DNA of 64,000 bases from the NCBI RefSeq assembly GCF_000230975.2, contig NC_021172.1, positions 310,001-374,000 on the forward strand. The letters are read 5' to 3'. The position numbers and the translations under genes were made by a program. This DNA is from Hyphomicrobium denitrificans 1NES1 (GTDB lineage Bacteria; Pseudomonadota; Alphaproteobacteria; Rhizobiales; Hyphomicrobiaceae). Shown here one piece after another: positions 36,376 through 46,893 of this stretch. How positions within the stretch are numbered: the first letter of the stretch is position 1; each line of letters opens with the position of its first letter. The notes beneath the pieces were generated by a model. That model made no database searches. It had not been told where the DNA came from and worked only from the letters and a program-made list of their open reading frames with translations.

Positions 36376-37080
36376 ATGACCATACCCTCAGCCCATGAAA
36401 ACGAACCCCATTTCATAACGCGCAGCGGGTGGCTTCGCGCGGCTGTGCTTGGGGCGAACGATGGCATCGTTTCGATTTCGTCGCTGTTGGTCGGCGTCGC
36501 GGCGGCAAATCCATCGGCTCAGACTGTTGCAATTGCGGGAGTGGCTGGTGTTACCGCAGGCGCAATGTCAATGGCAGCCGGCGAGTATGTTTCTGTTTCC
36601 TCGCAGTCCGACATTGAGCGCGCAGATATCGCGCGAGAAAAGCAGGTGATTGAAAGCGATCCTGATGTCGAACACGCGGAACTGGTCGCAATCTATCAGC
36701 ATCGAGGCCTATCTTACGACACGGCGAAACTGGTTGCCAAGGAGCTAACTCAGCATGACGCATTGGCTGCCCACGTGCGCGATGAGCTTGGCCTCTCTGA
36801 GATCCATGCTGCCAATCCGCTTCAGGCGGCTGTAGCTTCTGGCGCCACTTTCACGGTAGCGGGCGGCATACCGTTACTCGCCGCATTGCTCGCGCCAGAG
36901 ATCTATATCATCCCGGTCGTTCTTTCAGTGACGGTTTTCGCGCTGGCTCTTCTGGGCTATCTCGGAGCAAGGATCGGCGGCGCAACAATTGGTCCCTCGC
37001 TTATTCGCATCGTTGGATGGGGCATCTTTGCTATGGCCGTTACGGCGGGAATTGGGAAGCTCTTCGGCGTAAGCGTCTAA
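36376..37080 (+). CDS. VIT1/CCC1-family iron/manganese transporter
   Basis: A 234-residue membrane protein from the ATG at 36376 (MTIPSAHENEPHF...), with AAGGA upstream. Family features: GWLRAAVLGANDGIVSISSL in the first helix, GAMSMAAGEYVSVSSQSD and the acidic metal-binding loop (IERADIAREKQ to DELGLSEI). It probably moves Fe(II) or Mn(II) out of the cytoplasm. A longer start at 36265 would overlap the kinase by 4 bases but lacks family similarity. MbfA (55701-56657) carries the same fold. Confidence 0.92.
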   Translation: MTIPSAHENEPHFITRSGWLRAAVLGANDGIVSISSLLVGVAAANPSAQTVAIAGVAGVTAGAMSMAAGEYVSVSSQSDIERADIAREKQVIESDPDVEHAELVAIYQHRGLSYDTAKLVAKELTQHDALAAHVRDELGLSEIHAANPLQAAVASGATFTVAGGIPLLAALLAPEIYIIPVVLSVTVFALALLGYLGARIGGATIGPSLIRIVGWGIFAMAVTAGIGKLFGVSV

Positions 37081-37084
37081 ATGG

Positions 37085-37425
37085 CAGTCGTTCGAATTTT
37101 ACGATGTTTGCCATCTCGACCATATCGATCTTGACGAAAACGCCGATCCTTTTCTCGCGACGGTCCGAGCATATCAATGTACGCGTGCGCCACGCGCAAC
37201 GGCCCTTCGCGTCAGGTGAAGCTTGGCGCCCGATTTCGCCCCATGGACTATCACACCGCGTACCGGCCGATGACCAATTCAGACTCGTGATCACCAAGTC
37301 GTCGTCGTCCCAGATGTGATACTTGCCGTGCAGAACGCCCTCATCGACTTCCGTCAGCGCTACACCGCTTTTCTGTGCGAGGAACGCGAGGTCGCTGGAG
37401 TCTTCGTCCGAGACTGGCTCCCTTC
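37085..37425 (-). pseudogene. Fragment of a phospholipase D-like protein
   Basis: On the minus strand, in frame with the end at 37040, the HKD motif VLHGKYHIWDDDDLVITSLN is complete (HxKx4Dx6-T-S-x-N), followed by WSSA...SPWGEIG, the usual continuation in PLD-family proteins. Upstream the frame closes with a TGA near 37428, and downstream the reading shifts away from the family (SPDAKGRC). No start codon or N-terminal HKD copy is present. It is a remnant wedged between the VIT gene and the groEL terminator. Confidence 0.65.
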
Positions 37426-37460
37426 ACCCAGAGTTGACTTGTGAAGGCGGCATGGGATGA

Positions 37461-37491
37461 GAGAACGAGACCCGCACGATGGCGGGTCTCG
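37461..37491 (-). terminator. Terminator of groEL
   Basis: CGAGACCCGC (37466-37475) and GCGGGTCTCG (37482-37491) form a perfect 10-bp stem with a 6-base loop, seven bases beyond the groEL stop. On the minus strand it is followed by TTCTCTC, a weak T-rich tract. Confidence 0.75.
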
Positions 37492-37497
37492 GGAACA

Positions 37498-39141
<1,644 letters not shown>

Positions 39142-39172
39142 TTAGCGGCGCAGGTGCCAGCGAATGAACTTA

Positions 39173-39487
39173 TCATGCCGCCCTCTGGAGCGAGCCTGAA
39201 ATCTCAACGATGCCGAGGATGTCGCTCTCCTTCATGATGAGCAGTTCCTCGCCATCGATCTTAACTTCGGTGCCCGACCATTTTCCGAACAGGACGCGAT
39301 CTCCTGCTTTCACATCGAGTGGCAGAAGCTCGCCCTTTTCATCGCGGGCGCCCGGACCTGCGGCGACGATCTCACCTTCCTGCGGTTTCTCCTTGGCCGT
39401 GTCCGGAATGATGATGCCACCGGCAGTTTTTTCCTCGGCATCTATTCGGCGCACGACGACACGATCATGTAGCGGACGGAAATGCAT
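39173..39487 (-). CDS. groES: Co-chaperonin GroES
   Basis: A 104-residue co-chaperonin from the ATG at 39487, preceded by AAGGAGG; a longer frame to 39529 lacks a good site. Family features are the [27 protein letters not shown] start (in two parts), the mobile loop region and [21 protein letters not shown]. It caps GroEL. Promoter evidence is given separately; no CIRCE inverted repeat is seen upstream. Confidence 0.97.
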   Translation of the reverse strand: MHFRPLHDRVVVRRIDAEEKTAGGIIIPDTAKEKPQEGEIVAAGPGARDEKGELLPLDVKAGDRVLFGKWSGTEVKIDGEELLIMKESDILGIVEISGSLQRAA

Positions 39488-39560
39488 GCGATTCCTCCTT
39501 GCTCTTGCCAGCAATGTCGTAAGGATCAAGCCGGCGGCGCCGGCTGCGCGAAAGTCGAGC

Positions 39561-39586
39561 TAGGAGCAAGAAAAATCGAGTTCAAG
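39561..39586 (-). promoter_or_regulatory. Possible heat-shock (sigma-32) promoter of groES-groEL
   Basis: On the minus strand CTTGAA (39586-39581) and CTCCTA (39566-39561) are separated by 14 bases, which fits an RpoH -35/-10 pair, about 75 bases upstream of groES. The -10 part is only a partial match. Confidence 0.45.
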
Positions 39587-39778
39587 AGGTCGACACAAAA
39601 AAATTAGATCGCCAGACGAGCAGGAAAATATCGCGTCAGGTTTTCGCCGAATACGAACGCGCAATGATACGGCAAATCAATAGCCAATACCGTCCCGTTG
39701 CCGCGCGGGTAGCGCGGGATCATCATTTCGAAAATGCCGAGCGGGTCCAAATTTTTCCAGACCCGCCCCGAAGTTTAT

Positions 39779-40141
39779 TCACGCGGCGGATAGCGGACGA
39801 TTATGGTTGAACCAGACGTTGCTGGCGGCGAGGACAGCAATTACGACGCCGCCGGTCACGTGCGCCCACATCGCACCCGTTACGGTCGAGAAGCCCAACG
39901 CCCACGGAGCCACGATCGACCAAAGGCCAAGGATAAGATTCACCCATTCCTCGTATTCACTGAAGGCCACCAAAGCACCGAGGGCAATCAGGGCAACCAC
40001 CGCACCAACGACCCAAGCGTTCCATGTGGCATAGCTCTCACCTGTATAGCCGAGATACCAAGGTGACAGCAGAAGACCGAGACCCGCAATGACGTTAATA
40101 ATGTCCAATGCTGGTCCATTGTAAGATTGCGATTTGGCCAT
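39779..40141 (-). CDS. SPW-repeat membrane protein
   Basis: A 120-residue protein with four membrane helices and two SPW-type motifs: GLLLSPWYLGYTG (residues about 22-34) and WSIVAPWALGFS (about 74-85). Family members occur next to stress and PHB-related genes in alphaproteobacteria; function is unknown. It follows the NDUFS4-like gene by 15 bases and may be cotranscribed. Confidence 0.88.
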   Translation of the reverse strand: MAKSQSYNGPALDIINVIAGLGLLLSPWYLGYTGESYATWNAWVVGAVVALIALGALVAFSEYEEWVNLILGLWSIVAPWALGFSTVTGAMWAHVTGGVVIAVLAASNVWFNHNRPLSAA

Positions 40142-40156
40142 CGTCCATTCTCCTTC

Positions 40157-40795
40157 TCATGGTTGGTTTGCCGTCACATCTTCGCGCGGGGAGGCCGGAC
40201 CGCACTGGCGCTCCGAAGTGCCGTTGCGGAATTCCTCGCCCGACACGGAATGCGTGAAAGTTAAAGAGTTGATGCGTTTCAGAGCTACTCGCCGCCGTCC
40301 GTTGCTTGCTCGCTTGAGACGGCGTGGACGGGGATTGAAAGCTTGGGAACGAGAAGCTGCATTTTCGATTTGCGGCAGCGCCGGCAGAACTGGTGTCGCT
40401 CCGCCGAGAGCACCCTGCCCGAACCTTCGCCGCTGGGAAGCCCGCGCCACGTGCGCTCCGCTGCTTAGTGCAAAAATCGCGTAAGGAAGTCCCTGTCGCT
40501 CGGCGGAGCGAACGGCGGATTCCATAGTCGGAAAGTCCAGTTCAACTTGAGTTAATGTATCGTCGCCGCCTATCCAGCCCATTAAAGGCTCAACGAAGGG
40601 CGGCATACGACGCTCAAACCTCAAACGCCACTTCTCAGCGCGCGGCTTACCGCAGGTCAGAACCGATTTTGATACCTTGTTGATCCGGGCGAGTGCGCCT
40701 CCCGGAAACAGGGAACTCCCCATCTCAACCGGTACAGACGAATTGGGGGACCATGCTCCGGACCTTTGGTGGGCTGCGTTTTTCCTTTCCAGCAT
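40157..40795 (-). CDS. NDUFS4-like (ETC complex I subunit) protein with odd tail
   Basis: From the ATG at 40795 the product has 212 residues. Residues about 35-110 match the NDUFS4/NDUFA4-type complex I accessory domain (ARINKVSKSVLTCGKPRAEKW, VEPLMGWIGGDDTLTQVELDFP, AERQGLPYAIF). The last 100 residues are Arg/Ser-rich and unlike the family, so a frameshift or run-on past the original end is possible. It is not with nuo genes and may be a stress paralogue. Its start is less sure than the domain. Confidence 0.65.
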   Translation of the reverse strand: MLERKNAAHQRSGAWSPNSSVPVEMGSSLFPGGALARINKVSKSVLTCGKPRAEKWRLRFERRMPPFVEPLMGWIGGDDTLTQVELDFPTMESAVRSAERQGLPYAIFALSSGAHVARASQRRRFGQGALGGATPVLPALPQIENAASRSQAFNPRPRRLKRASNGRRRVALKRINSLTFTHSVSGEEFRNGTSERQCGPASPREDVTANQP

Positions 40796-41187
40796 CGTTC
40801 TTCCTCCCCGAGAGGCGAGGATGCGATCGACAGACAAGCACGACGTCTTGTCAGTCCGCGTTGTCAGTCCGCGCCATGGGCCTATCTTGCCGGCCGCTGA
40901 CGACTGCTTTTCGATTTAGTTCGGCAGGAAAACGGTTCAAGGGCGCCGCGTTCCCCGCCAAACAACGTGTTCGGGCTGCGACAATGCATGGAGTTTACCG
41001 CATTCCGGAGACCATCGTGCCTGCGCCGGTTTGAACGCCTTGGACACATCTCTGGCGCCCGGGTCCACGCTTGGAACCCCAGTCCTCTGAGTCCGGTTTT
41101 CTGAACAACCAGCGGATCTATGTTGGATTCCATGAGTAGCGTCACGTCTAGCAGACCCCTTCGGCAAAGCGAGGCTCCATCGAAGAG
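40796..41187. other. Intergenic region with a 13-base tandem repeat
   Basis: About 390 bases without a supported gene. TTGTCAGTCCGCG occurs twice in tandem at 40848-40860 and 40861-40873, upstream of the NDUFS4-like gene, and could be a regulatory iteron or chance duplication. Other short frames have no recognisable features. Confidence 0.4.
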
Positions 41188-41355
41188 ATGCAAGCGCGGA
41201 TCGCCGATCTCGAAGAAAAACTTGCCCAGGCCGACCGCATCATCGTCAGCGCCCTCGCCACGTCCGTCAGCCTTGGCGACATGAGCAAGAAATTACAGTC
41301 CGCACATGCTGCCTTGAAGGACGCACTAACCAGCCGCGGCAAGCGCGTCGCTTAG
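41188..41355 (+). CDS. Small coiled-coil protein (55 aa)
   Basis: A short gene starting ATG at 41188 and ending TAG at 41355. The product (MQARIADLEEKLAQADRIIV..., ...SKKLQSAHAALKDALTSRGKRVA) is charged, helical and heptad-patterned at its start, as expected of a short coiled coil. GAAGAG just before the ATG can serve as a ribosome site. I do not recognise its family. Its amino-acid pattern is too regular for chance, but the length leaves some doubt. Confidence 0.5.
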   Translation: MQARIADLEEKLAQADRIIVSALATSVSLGDMSKKLQSAHAALKDALTSRGKRVA

Positions 41356-41500
41356 GTTCATAGCCAGCGCGACACGCCCGCTTGCATTTTTGCGGGGGGC
41401 CAACCTGGAACCTCCCGATCCTACCCGGTTGCCCCTGACGGTGAGAAACCAGATCGAAGCGGGAACGTTCATTTGTCAGTTCTCCAACCGACGATGAAAA

Positions 41501-42472
41501 ATGCAAAAGCAGACCATGCGCGTTCTCGTTGCCGGCGCTACAGGCGCGGTAGGCAGGCCGCTGGTGTCGGCGCTTGTCGCAGCAGGCTACACCGTGGCGG
41601 GAGTTACGCATACCGCCGCCAAGAAGGATATCATTCGGCGCCTTGGCGCAGAGCCGGTTTTGGCCAACGGCCTAGAGGCGGCGCAGGTCCAAGCCGCGGT
41701 GGACGCCATCAGGCCGGACGTCATCGTGCACGAGATGACCGATCTCAGCGGCGTCACCGATCTCCGGCACTTCGACCGCAGTTTCGCGAAAAGCAACCTG
41801 TTGCGGACGCATGGAACCGATGTCCTGCTCGCTGCGGCGCGCAGGGCTGGCGTCAAGCGTCTCGTCGCCCAGAGCTTCTGCGGATGGCCTTATGCGCGCA
41901 CTGGCGCCCCCATCAAAACCGAAAAGGACAAATTGGATATCGATCCGCCGGCGGAACTGCGTCCGTCGTTCGACGCCATCTATCATTTGGAGCAGAGCAC
42001 GATCACGTCTTCGTCGCCTGAGGGGATTGTTCTGCGCTACGGCACGTTCTACGGACCGGCCACCGGCGTGTTCGAACCCGCCATGGTGGAGCAAATTCGT
42101 CGGCGCCGCGTGCCGCTGATCGGCGATGGAGCCGGGTGGTGGTCGTTTGTGCATGTGGATGATGCGGCCGCCGCCACGGTTCGGGCGATCGAGCGCGGCG
42201 AGGCAGGAAATATCTACAACATCGTGGACGACGAGCCCGCTCAGGTTAGAGAGTGGCTTCCCGAACTCGCGCGCCTGCTCGGCGCCAAGCGGCCGCTGCG
42301 CCTTCCGGCCTGGATCGCACGCTTCCTCGCCGGAGATCATGTGGTGGCAATGATGACCGAGGTTCGGGCGGGCTCGAATGCCAAAGCGAGAACAGAACTC
42401 CTTTGGGAGCCCGCCCACCCATCTTGGCGCAAAGGATTCGCCGATATCGCCGCACGTCTGCCCACACAATGA
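41501..42472 (+). CDS. NAD(P)-dependent epimerase/dehydratase (extended SDR)
   Basis: A 323-residue Rossmann protein. The nucleotide motif VLVAGATGAVGRPL (TGxxGxxG) is intact. The catalytic Tyr/Lys pattern is not obvious: SFDAIYHLEQSTI replaces YxxxK, so it may be an atypical reductase rather than a sugar epimerase. FVHVDDAAAATVRAIERG is a typical family segment. The start could be 41501 or the internal ATG at 41516. Substrate is unknown; it stands alone. Confidence 0.85.
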   Translation: MQKQTMRVLVAGATGAVGRPLVSALVAAGYTVAGVTHTAAKKDIIRRLGAEPVLANGLEAAQVQAAVDAIRPDVIVHEMTDLSGVTDLRHFDRSFAKSNLLRTHGTDVLLAAARRAGVKRLVAQSFCGWPYARTGAPIKTEKDKLDIDPPAELRPSFDAIYHLEQSTITSSSPEGIVLRYGTFYGPATGVFEPAMVEQIRRRRVPLIGDGAGWWSFVHVDDAAAATVRAIERGEAGNIYNIVDDEPAQVREWLPELARLLGAKRPLRLPAWIARFLAGDHVVAMMTEVRAGSNAKARTELLWEPAHPSWRKGFADIAARLPTQ

Positions 42473-42529
42473 TCAGATCGCTCCGCGTCTCTCGGCTAAC
42501 GTTGCTGCGATTGCCAGAGCGCGACGATC

Positions 42530-42616
42530 TCAAACCAGAGTGAACGCGGTGACAAACATCAGCATCGCGATCATTGCGCTTAACGCGGCCGCTTTTTCCA
42601 TGACGTTAAGGTTCAT
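42530..42616 (-). CDS. 28-residue membrane peptide
   Basis: A tiny open frame beginning ATG at 42616 with an excellent AAAGGAGG ribosome site; its start overlaps the stop of the Hsp20 remnant (ATGA). The peptide MNLNVMEKAAALSAMIAMLM... is one hydrophobic helix of about 18 residues. The strong translation signal is the main evidence. It may be a real small membrane protein formerly coupled to the Hsp20 gene. Confidence 0.5.
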   Translation of the reverse strand: MNLNVMEKAAALSAMIAMLMFVTAFTLV

Positions 42617-42900
42617 GACTGGCCTCCTTTTTTGCTCTCGATGGCCTTGACGTCGACTTTTCGGACTTTTCTGCTTAGCCCTTCGAGCTTCGGAATGCGG
42701 ATAGTGAGAACTCCTTTTCAAAGCGGCGCCATCCTCCTTCGGGAAGTCGGTGATCGCTTACAGTGGGGCGACAGCGCGCTTGGCTGATCTGGAAGCTCGG
42801 ACGACGATCGATGCCGCCGCACAGTTGGAAGGGAAGGCTTTGTTTCCGGAAATCGACGAACTTCATGATCCGCTCGGCTACTATTGGTGAGACAGTAATT
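42614..42900 (-). pseudogene. Remnant of an Hsp20 small heat-shock protein
   Basis: The minus strand ends at 42614 with GVLTIRIPKLEGLSRKVRKV then DVKAIESKKGGQS, the classical C-terminal beta-strand (GVLTI) and I-x-I/V tail of Hsp20. Just upstream the frame shifts near 42715 (DGAALK before the GVLTI), and farther fragments (KFVDFRKQSLPFQ) read only in another frame. The alpha-crystallin core cannot be read continuously. The left limit of the relic is uncertain. Confidence 0.6.
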
Positions 42901-43035
42901 CCTTGCGTGGGGGTCCTCTGGCTCCAAGCGGGCGGGAAGCTCATCGATTTCGTCAGAGTCGTCGCAGGGATTGCGCGACGCGATCTCCAAATTCTGCCGT
43001 GGTTATGGGTGGAGGCACGCGGCCAATTCCGGTAG

Positions 43036-43245
<210 letters not shown>

Positions 43246-43276
43246 TAAATAAAAAGGTGAGGCTCGTCGCCTCACC
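43246..43276 (-). terminator. Terminator of the small secreted-protein gene
   Basis: On the minus strand GGTGAGGC-GACGA-GCCTCACC forms an 8-bp stem followed by TTTTTATTTATTG. It lies 33 bases after the stop of the gene at 43309-43614. Confidence 0.88.
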
Positions 43277-43308
43277 CGGGAAGCGCGATGGCCTTTCGGG
43301 CCAATCGC

Positions 43309-43614
43309 CTAGTAGCGGCACGGCCTTGCAACGATGACGCATTTCGCAAGCAGGATCGCCCCTTTCTTGCAGTCCCACTGCGTATCCTGAGCGTTCGAGA
43401 AGCTTGCGTACCGGGGCCCATAGAGGCGGGCGACCGTCGCTTTCCAATTCTGGCGGGCTTCGACGCGCGCCTTTGCCGAGCCGGCGCCCAAAATACCGGT
43501 GGCCGTCGCGTAGCCTTCCACTGGCGCCCGGCAGCGCGGCAATGCACTGGCTTCGACAGAGCCCAGTCCGGCTGCAGCCGTGGCCAGAAATACAACCGCA
43601 AGTTTCCTGGTCAT
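43309..43614 (-). CDS. Small exported protein of unknown function
   Basis: A 101-residue protein from the ATG at 43614 (MTRKLAVVFLATAAAGLGSV...), with a signal peptide ending near ASALP. The mature part has four cysteines (PRCRAP, QWDCKK, LAKCVIVA, RPCRY), probably two disulfides, and GSAKARVEARQNWKATVARLYG, a segment recurrent in small alphaproteobacterial exported proteins. No function is known to me. Its own terminator shows a monocistronic unit. Confidence 0.8.
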   Translation of the reverse strand: MTRKLAVVFLATAAAGLGSVEASALPRCRAPVEGYATATGILGAGSAKARVEARQNWKATVARLYGPRYASFSNAQDTQWDCKKGAILLAKCVIVARPCRY

Positions 43615-43869
43615 GTGCATTATGATCCACTCCCCTGTGGCAGGATTGAAATGTCAACCCATCCAGCCGACAGCACATATGCTGCAAAGCTCGGCGTAAG
43701 ATCAGCCATGGGGTCCTTTGGCTGTCAACGGACGGCGCAGGTATGGCGCGGAATGATCCGGCACTGTGCGATTTCGGTCCGTATTTTTCGATACCTCCGA
43801 TTGCGGAACTGTCCGACCGCCCCGCGAGAGCGTTGGTCACAGCGCGCGATGTCCCTATAGTGTCACCCC

Positions 43870-46866
43870 ATGACGACAAAATCGAAAAAAGACCAGGTAC
43901 CTGAACAGACTTCCGCGGACTTTTCGGGACTTGTTCCGGTGAGCAAGGGGAGCCGCGTCTACCTGATCGACGGCTCGGGCTACATCTTCCGCGCGTTTCA
44001 TGCGCTGCCGCCGTTGACGAGGCCCTCCGATGGGCTGCCGGTCGGCGCTGTGCATGGCTTCTGCCAGATGCTGTGGAAGTTTCTGCGCGAAACGAAAGCG
44101 TCGGAAGCACCGACACATATGGGCGTGATTTTCGATGCGGGGCGGGAAACTTTCCGCAACGAGATCTATCCGAAATACAAGGCACAGCGTCCGCCGCCGC
44201 CGGAAGAGCTTATTCCGCAGTTTCCGCTTATTCGCGATGCTGTCAGGGCGTTCAACGTCGCGTGCATTGAGCTCGACGGCTACGAAGCGGACGACCTCAT
44301 CGCGACCTATGCCAGGATGGCGGTGGACGTCGGCGGCGATGTGACGATCGTCTCGTCCGATAAGGACTTGATGCAACTCGTGCGCCCCGGCGTCACGATG
44401 TTCGACGGCATGAAGTCGAAGCGCATCGGCCGCGACGAGGTAATCGAGAAATTCGGCGTGCCGCCGGAGAAGGTCGTCGACGTTCAGTCTCTTGCGGGCG
44501 ATTCGATAGACAACGTGCCGGGCGTGCCGGGCATCGGCATCAAGACTGCGGCGGAGCTGATCGCCGCCTATGGCGATCTCGATTCGCTGCTTGCTCATGC
44601 GGGCGAGATCAAGCAGCCGAAGCGGCGCGAAAAGCTCATCGAATTTGCGGAGCAGGCGCGCATTTCGCGCAGCCTTGTGCTGCTCAAAGACGATGTCGTG
44701 CTGGCGACGGCGATCGAAGCGTTGGGGGTTCGCGACCCGCACGTCGATGCGCTGCTGGCGTTTTTACGTGCCATGGAATTCAATACGCTGACGAAGCGCA
44801 TTGCGGTGGGATTGGGCGCAGAAGTGCCGCCGCCTCTCGCGGTTTCCGTGGGGGCGAGCGTGAAGGCGCCGCCGCAGCAGGCGAAGACAAGAGATCTTGA
44901 GACGATCGAGGAGGCTGCTCCGGTAGAGGCTTCCCCTGCCGCCGCCGTTGCCGCCGGCGCCGCGATCGCTCGGGCCGAGGGGGTCGACAGGAGCAAATAT
45001 GAAGCGGTCACGACGCGGGCGCGCCTCGAAGACTGGATTTGCCGGGCGAGGGAGGCGGGACGTGTCGCATTCGACACCGAGACGACCGACCTTAACGCTG
45101 TCGATGCCGAGCTTGTGGGGCTTTCACTTGCAATTGCGTCGGGGGAAGCCTGCTATGTGCCTCTTGGTCATACCGGACCGAGCGGCGATCTGTTCGGTGG
45201 TGAAGATAATCGTCCGCAACAGCTCGACGCCGAGGAGGCGTTGGCTCTGTTGCGTCCACTTCTTGAAGACCCGAGCGTTCTGAAGATCGGGCAGAACATC
45301 AAGTACGATATGCTCGTGATGAAGCGGCGCGGCATCGAGATTGCGCCGTTCGACGATACGATGCTGCTCTCCTATGCGCTCGACGGTGGGCGCGGCCAGC
45401 ATGGCATGGACGCTCTGGCCGAGCGTCATCTCGGTCATATGTGCATGACGTTTGCGCAGGCAATGGGGCATGCGCCCGGCGCCAAGAAGTCGGACAAGAC
45501 GTTCGCGGCGATGCCACTCGACAAAGCCACCGAATATGCGGCTGAAGATGCCGACGTGACGATGCGGCTCTGGATGACGTTGAAGCCGCGTCTTGCCGCC
45601 GAACACATGACGACCGTCTACGAAACGCTCGAGCGGCCGCTTGTGCCGGTGATCGTCGGGATGGAGCATGCTGGCATCAAGGTCGATCGGGATATTCTTT
45701 CCCGCCTCTCGAATACCTTCGCGCAGCGCACGGTGCGGCTCGAAGAAGAGATCAACGGGCTGGTTGGGCACAAGTTCAATCTCGGCTCGCCGAAGCAGCT
45801 TGGCGAATTGCTGTTCGACCGGTTGAAGCTGCCCGGAGGCAAAAAGACCAAGAGCGGGCAGTGGGAGACGCGCGCCAATCTTCTCGACGATCTTGCCGCC
45901 AACGAGGAGCTTGATGGAGACGCTCGCCGTCTGATCAACACGATGCTCGAATGGCGGCAGATGACGAAGCTCAAGTCGACCTATACGGATGCGCTACCGG
46001 CGTACATCAACGCCGAGACGGGCCGTATTCACACAAGCTATGCGCTGGGTGCGACGACGACAGGCCGTCTCGCTTCGTCCGATCCCAATCTGCAGAACAT
46101 TCCGATTCGCACGAAGGAGGGCCGCGAAATCCGTACGGCCTTTATTGCAGACAAGGGGATGAAGCTTGTCTCGGCAGATTATTCGCAGATCGAGCTACGC
46201 GTGCTCGCCCACGTCGCGGACATTCCGCAACTGAAAAAGGCTTTTGCGGAAGGCCTAGATATTCATGCGATGACGGCGTCGGAAATGTTCGGTGTGCCCA
46301 TAAAAGACATGCCGGCAGAGGTTCGCCGTCGCGCCAAGGCAATCAATTTCGGCATCATCTACGGCATTTCGGCATTCGGGCTTGCCAATCAGCTCGGCAT
46401 CAGCCGCGAAGAGGCCGGCGACTATATCAAGACATACTTTCAACGGTTTCCTGGCATCCGCGATTACATGGACGCGACGAAGAAGCAGGTCCACGCGCAT
46501 GGGCATGTCGAGACGATCTTCGGGCGACGCATCCATTATCCCGAGATCAATACGAAGAATCCTTCGATGCGCGGATTCCTGGAGCGCGCCGCGATCAATG
46601 CGCCGATCCAAGGCTCGGCCGCCGATATCATTCGCCGGGCGATGATCCGGATGCCGGCGGCGCTCAAAATAGCGAAGCTCCCATCGGCCAAAATGCTGCT
46701 TCAGGTTCACGACGAACTCGTTTTCGAAGTTGCCGACAGCGATGCTTCGGCTCTCATCAAAACGGCTTGTCGCGTGATGGAAACGGCGGCTGAACCAGCC
46801 GTAAAGCTTTCGGTTCCCATCCATGTCGATGCAAAGGCTGCGGACAACTGGGACGAGGCACACTGA
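43870..46866 (+). CDS. polA: DNA polymerase I
   Basis: A 998-residue family A polymerase with three domains: 5'-3' exonuclease (residues about 25-290; SSDKDLMQLV, GDSIDNVPGVPGIGIKTA), 3'-5' exonuclease (about 390-570; FDTETTDLNA near 399, so the proofreading site looks intact) and polymerase (about 590-998). Motif A is DYSQIELRVLAH near 769, motif B RRRAKAINFGIIYG near 820 and motif C QVHDELVFE near 944. It fills gaps and removes primers. A spacer of about 250 bases without features precedes it. Confidence 0.98.
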   Translation: MTTKSKKDQVPEQTSADFSGLVPVSKGSRVYLIDGSGYIFRAFHALPPLTRPSDGLPVGAVHGFCQMLWKFLRETKASEAPTHMGVIFDAGRETFRNEIYPKYKAQRPPPPEELIPQFPLIRDAVRAFNVACIELDGYEADDLIATYARMAVDVGGDVTIVSSDKDLMQLVRPGVTMFDGMKSKRIGRDEVIEKFGVPPEKVVDVQSLAGDSIDNVPGVPGIGIKTAAELIAAYGDLDSLLAHAGEIKQPKRREKLIEFAEQARISRSLVLLKDDVVLATAIEALGVRDPHVDALLAFLRAMEFNTLTKRIAVGLGAEVPPPLAVSVGASVKAPPQQAKTRDLETIEEAAPVEASPAAAVAAGAAIARAEGVDRSKYEAVTTRARLEDWICRAREAGRVAFDTETTDLNAVDAELVGLSLAIASGEACYVPLGHTGPSGDLFGGEDNRPQQLDAEEALALLRPLLEDPSVLKIGQNIKYDMLVMKRRGIEIAPFDDTMLLSYALDGGRGQHGMDALAERHLGHMCMTFAQAMGHAPGAKKSDKTFAAMPLDKATEYAAEDADVTMRLWMTLKPRLAAEHMTTVYETLERPLVPVIVGMEHAGIKVDRDILSRLSNTFAQRTVRLEEEINGLVGHKFNLGSPKQLGELLFDRLKLPGGKKTKSGQWETRANLLDDLAANEELDGDARRLINTMLEWRQMTKLKSTYTDALPAYINAETGRIHTSYALGATTTGRLASSDPNLQNIPIRTKEGREIRTAFIADKGMKLVSADYSQIELRVLAHVADIPQLKKAFAEGLDIHAMTASEMFGVPIKDMPAEVRRRAKAINFGIIYGISAFGLANQLGISREEAGDYIKTYFQRFPGIRDYMDATKKQVHAHGHVETIFGRRIHYPEINTKNPSMRGFLERAAINAPIQGSAADIIRRAMIRMPAALKIAKLPSAKMLLQVHDELVFEVADSDASALIKTACRVMETAAEPAVKLSVPIHVDAKAADNWDEAH

Positions 46867-46893
46867 CCGCCGAGGCATCGATGTCGGCGGTTG

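Noticed and set aside
41672..42469. 265-residue minus-strand frame
   Set aside because: Shadow of the SDR gene on the opposite strand.
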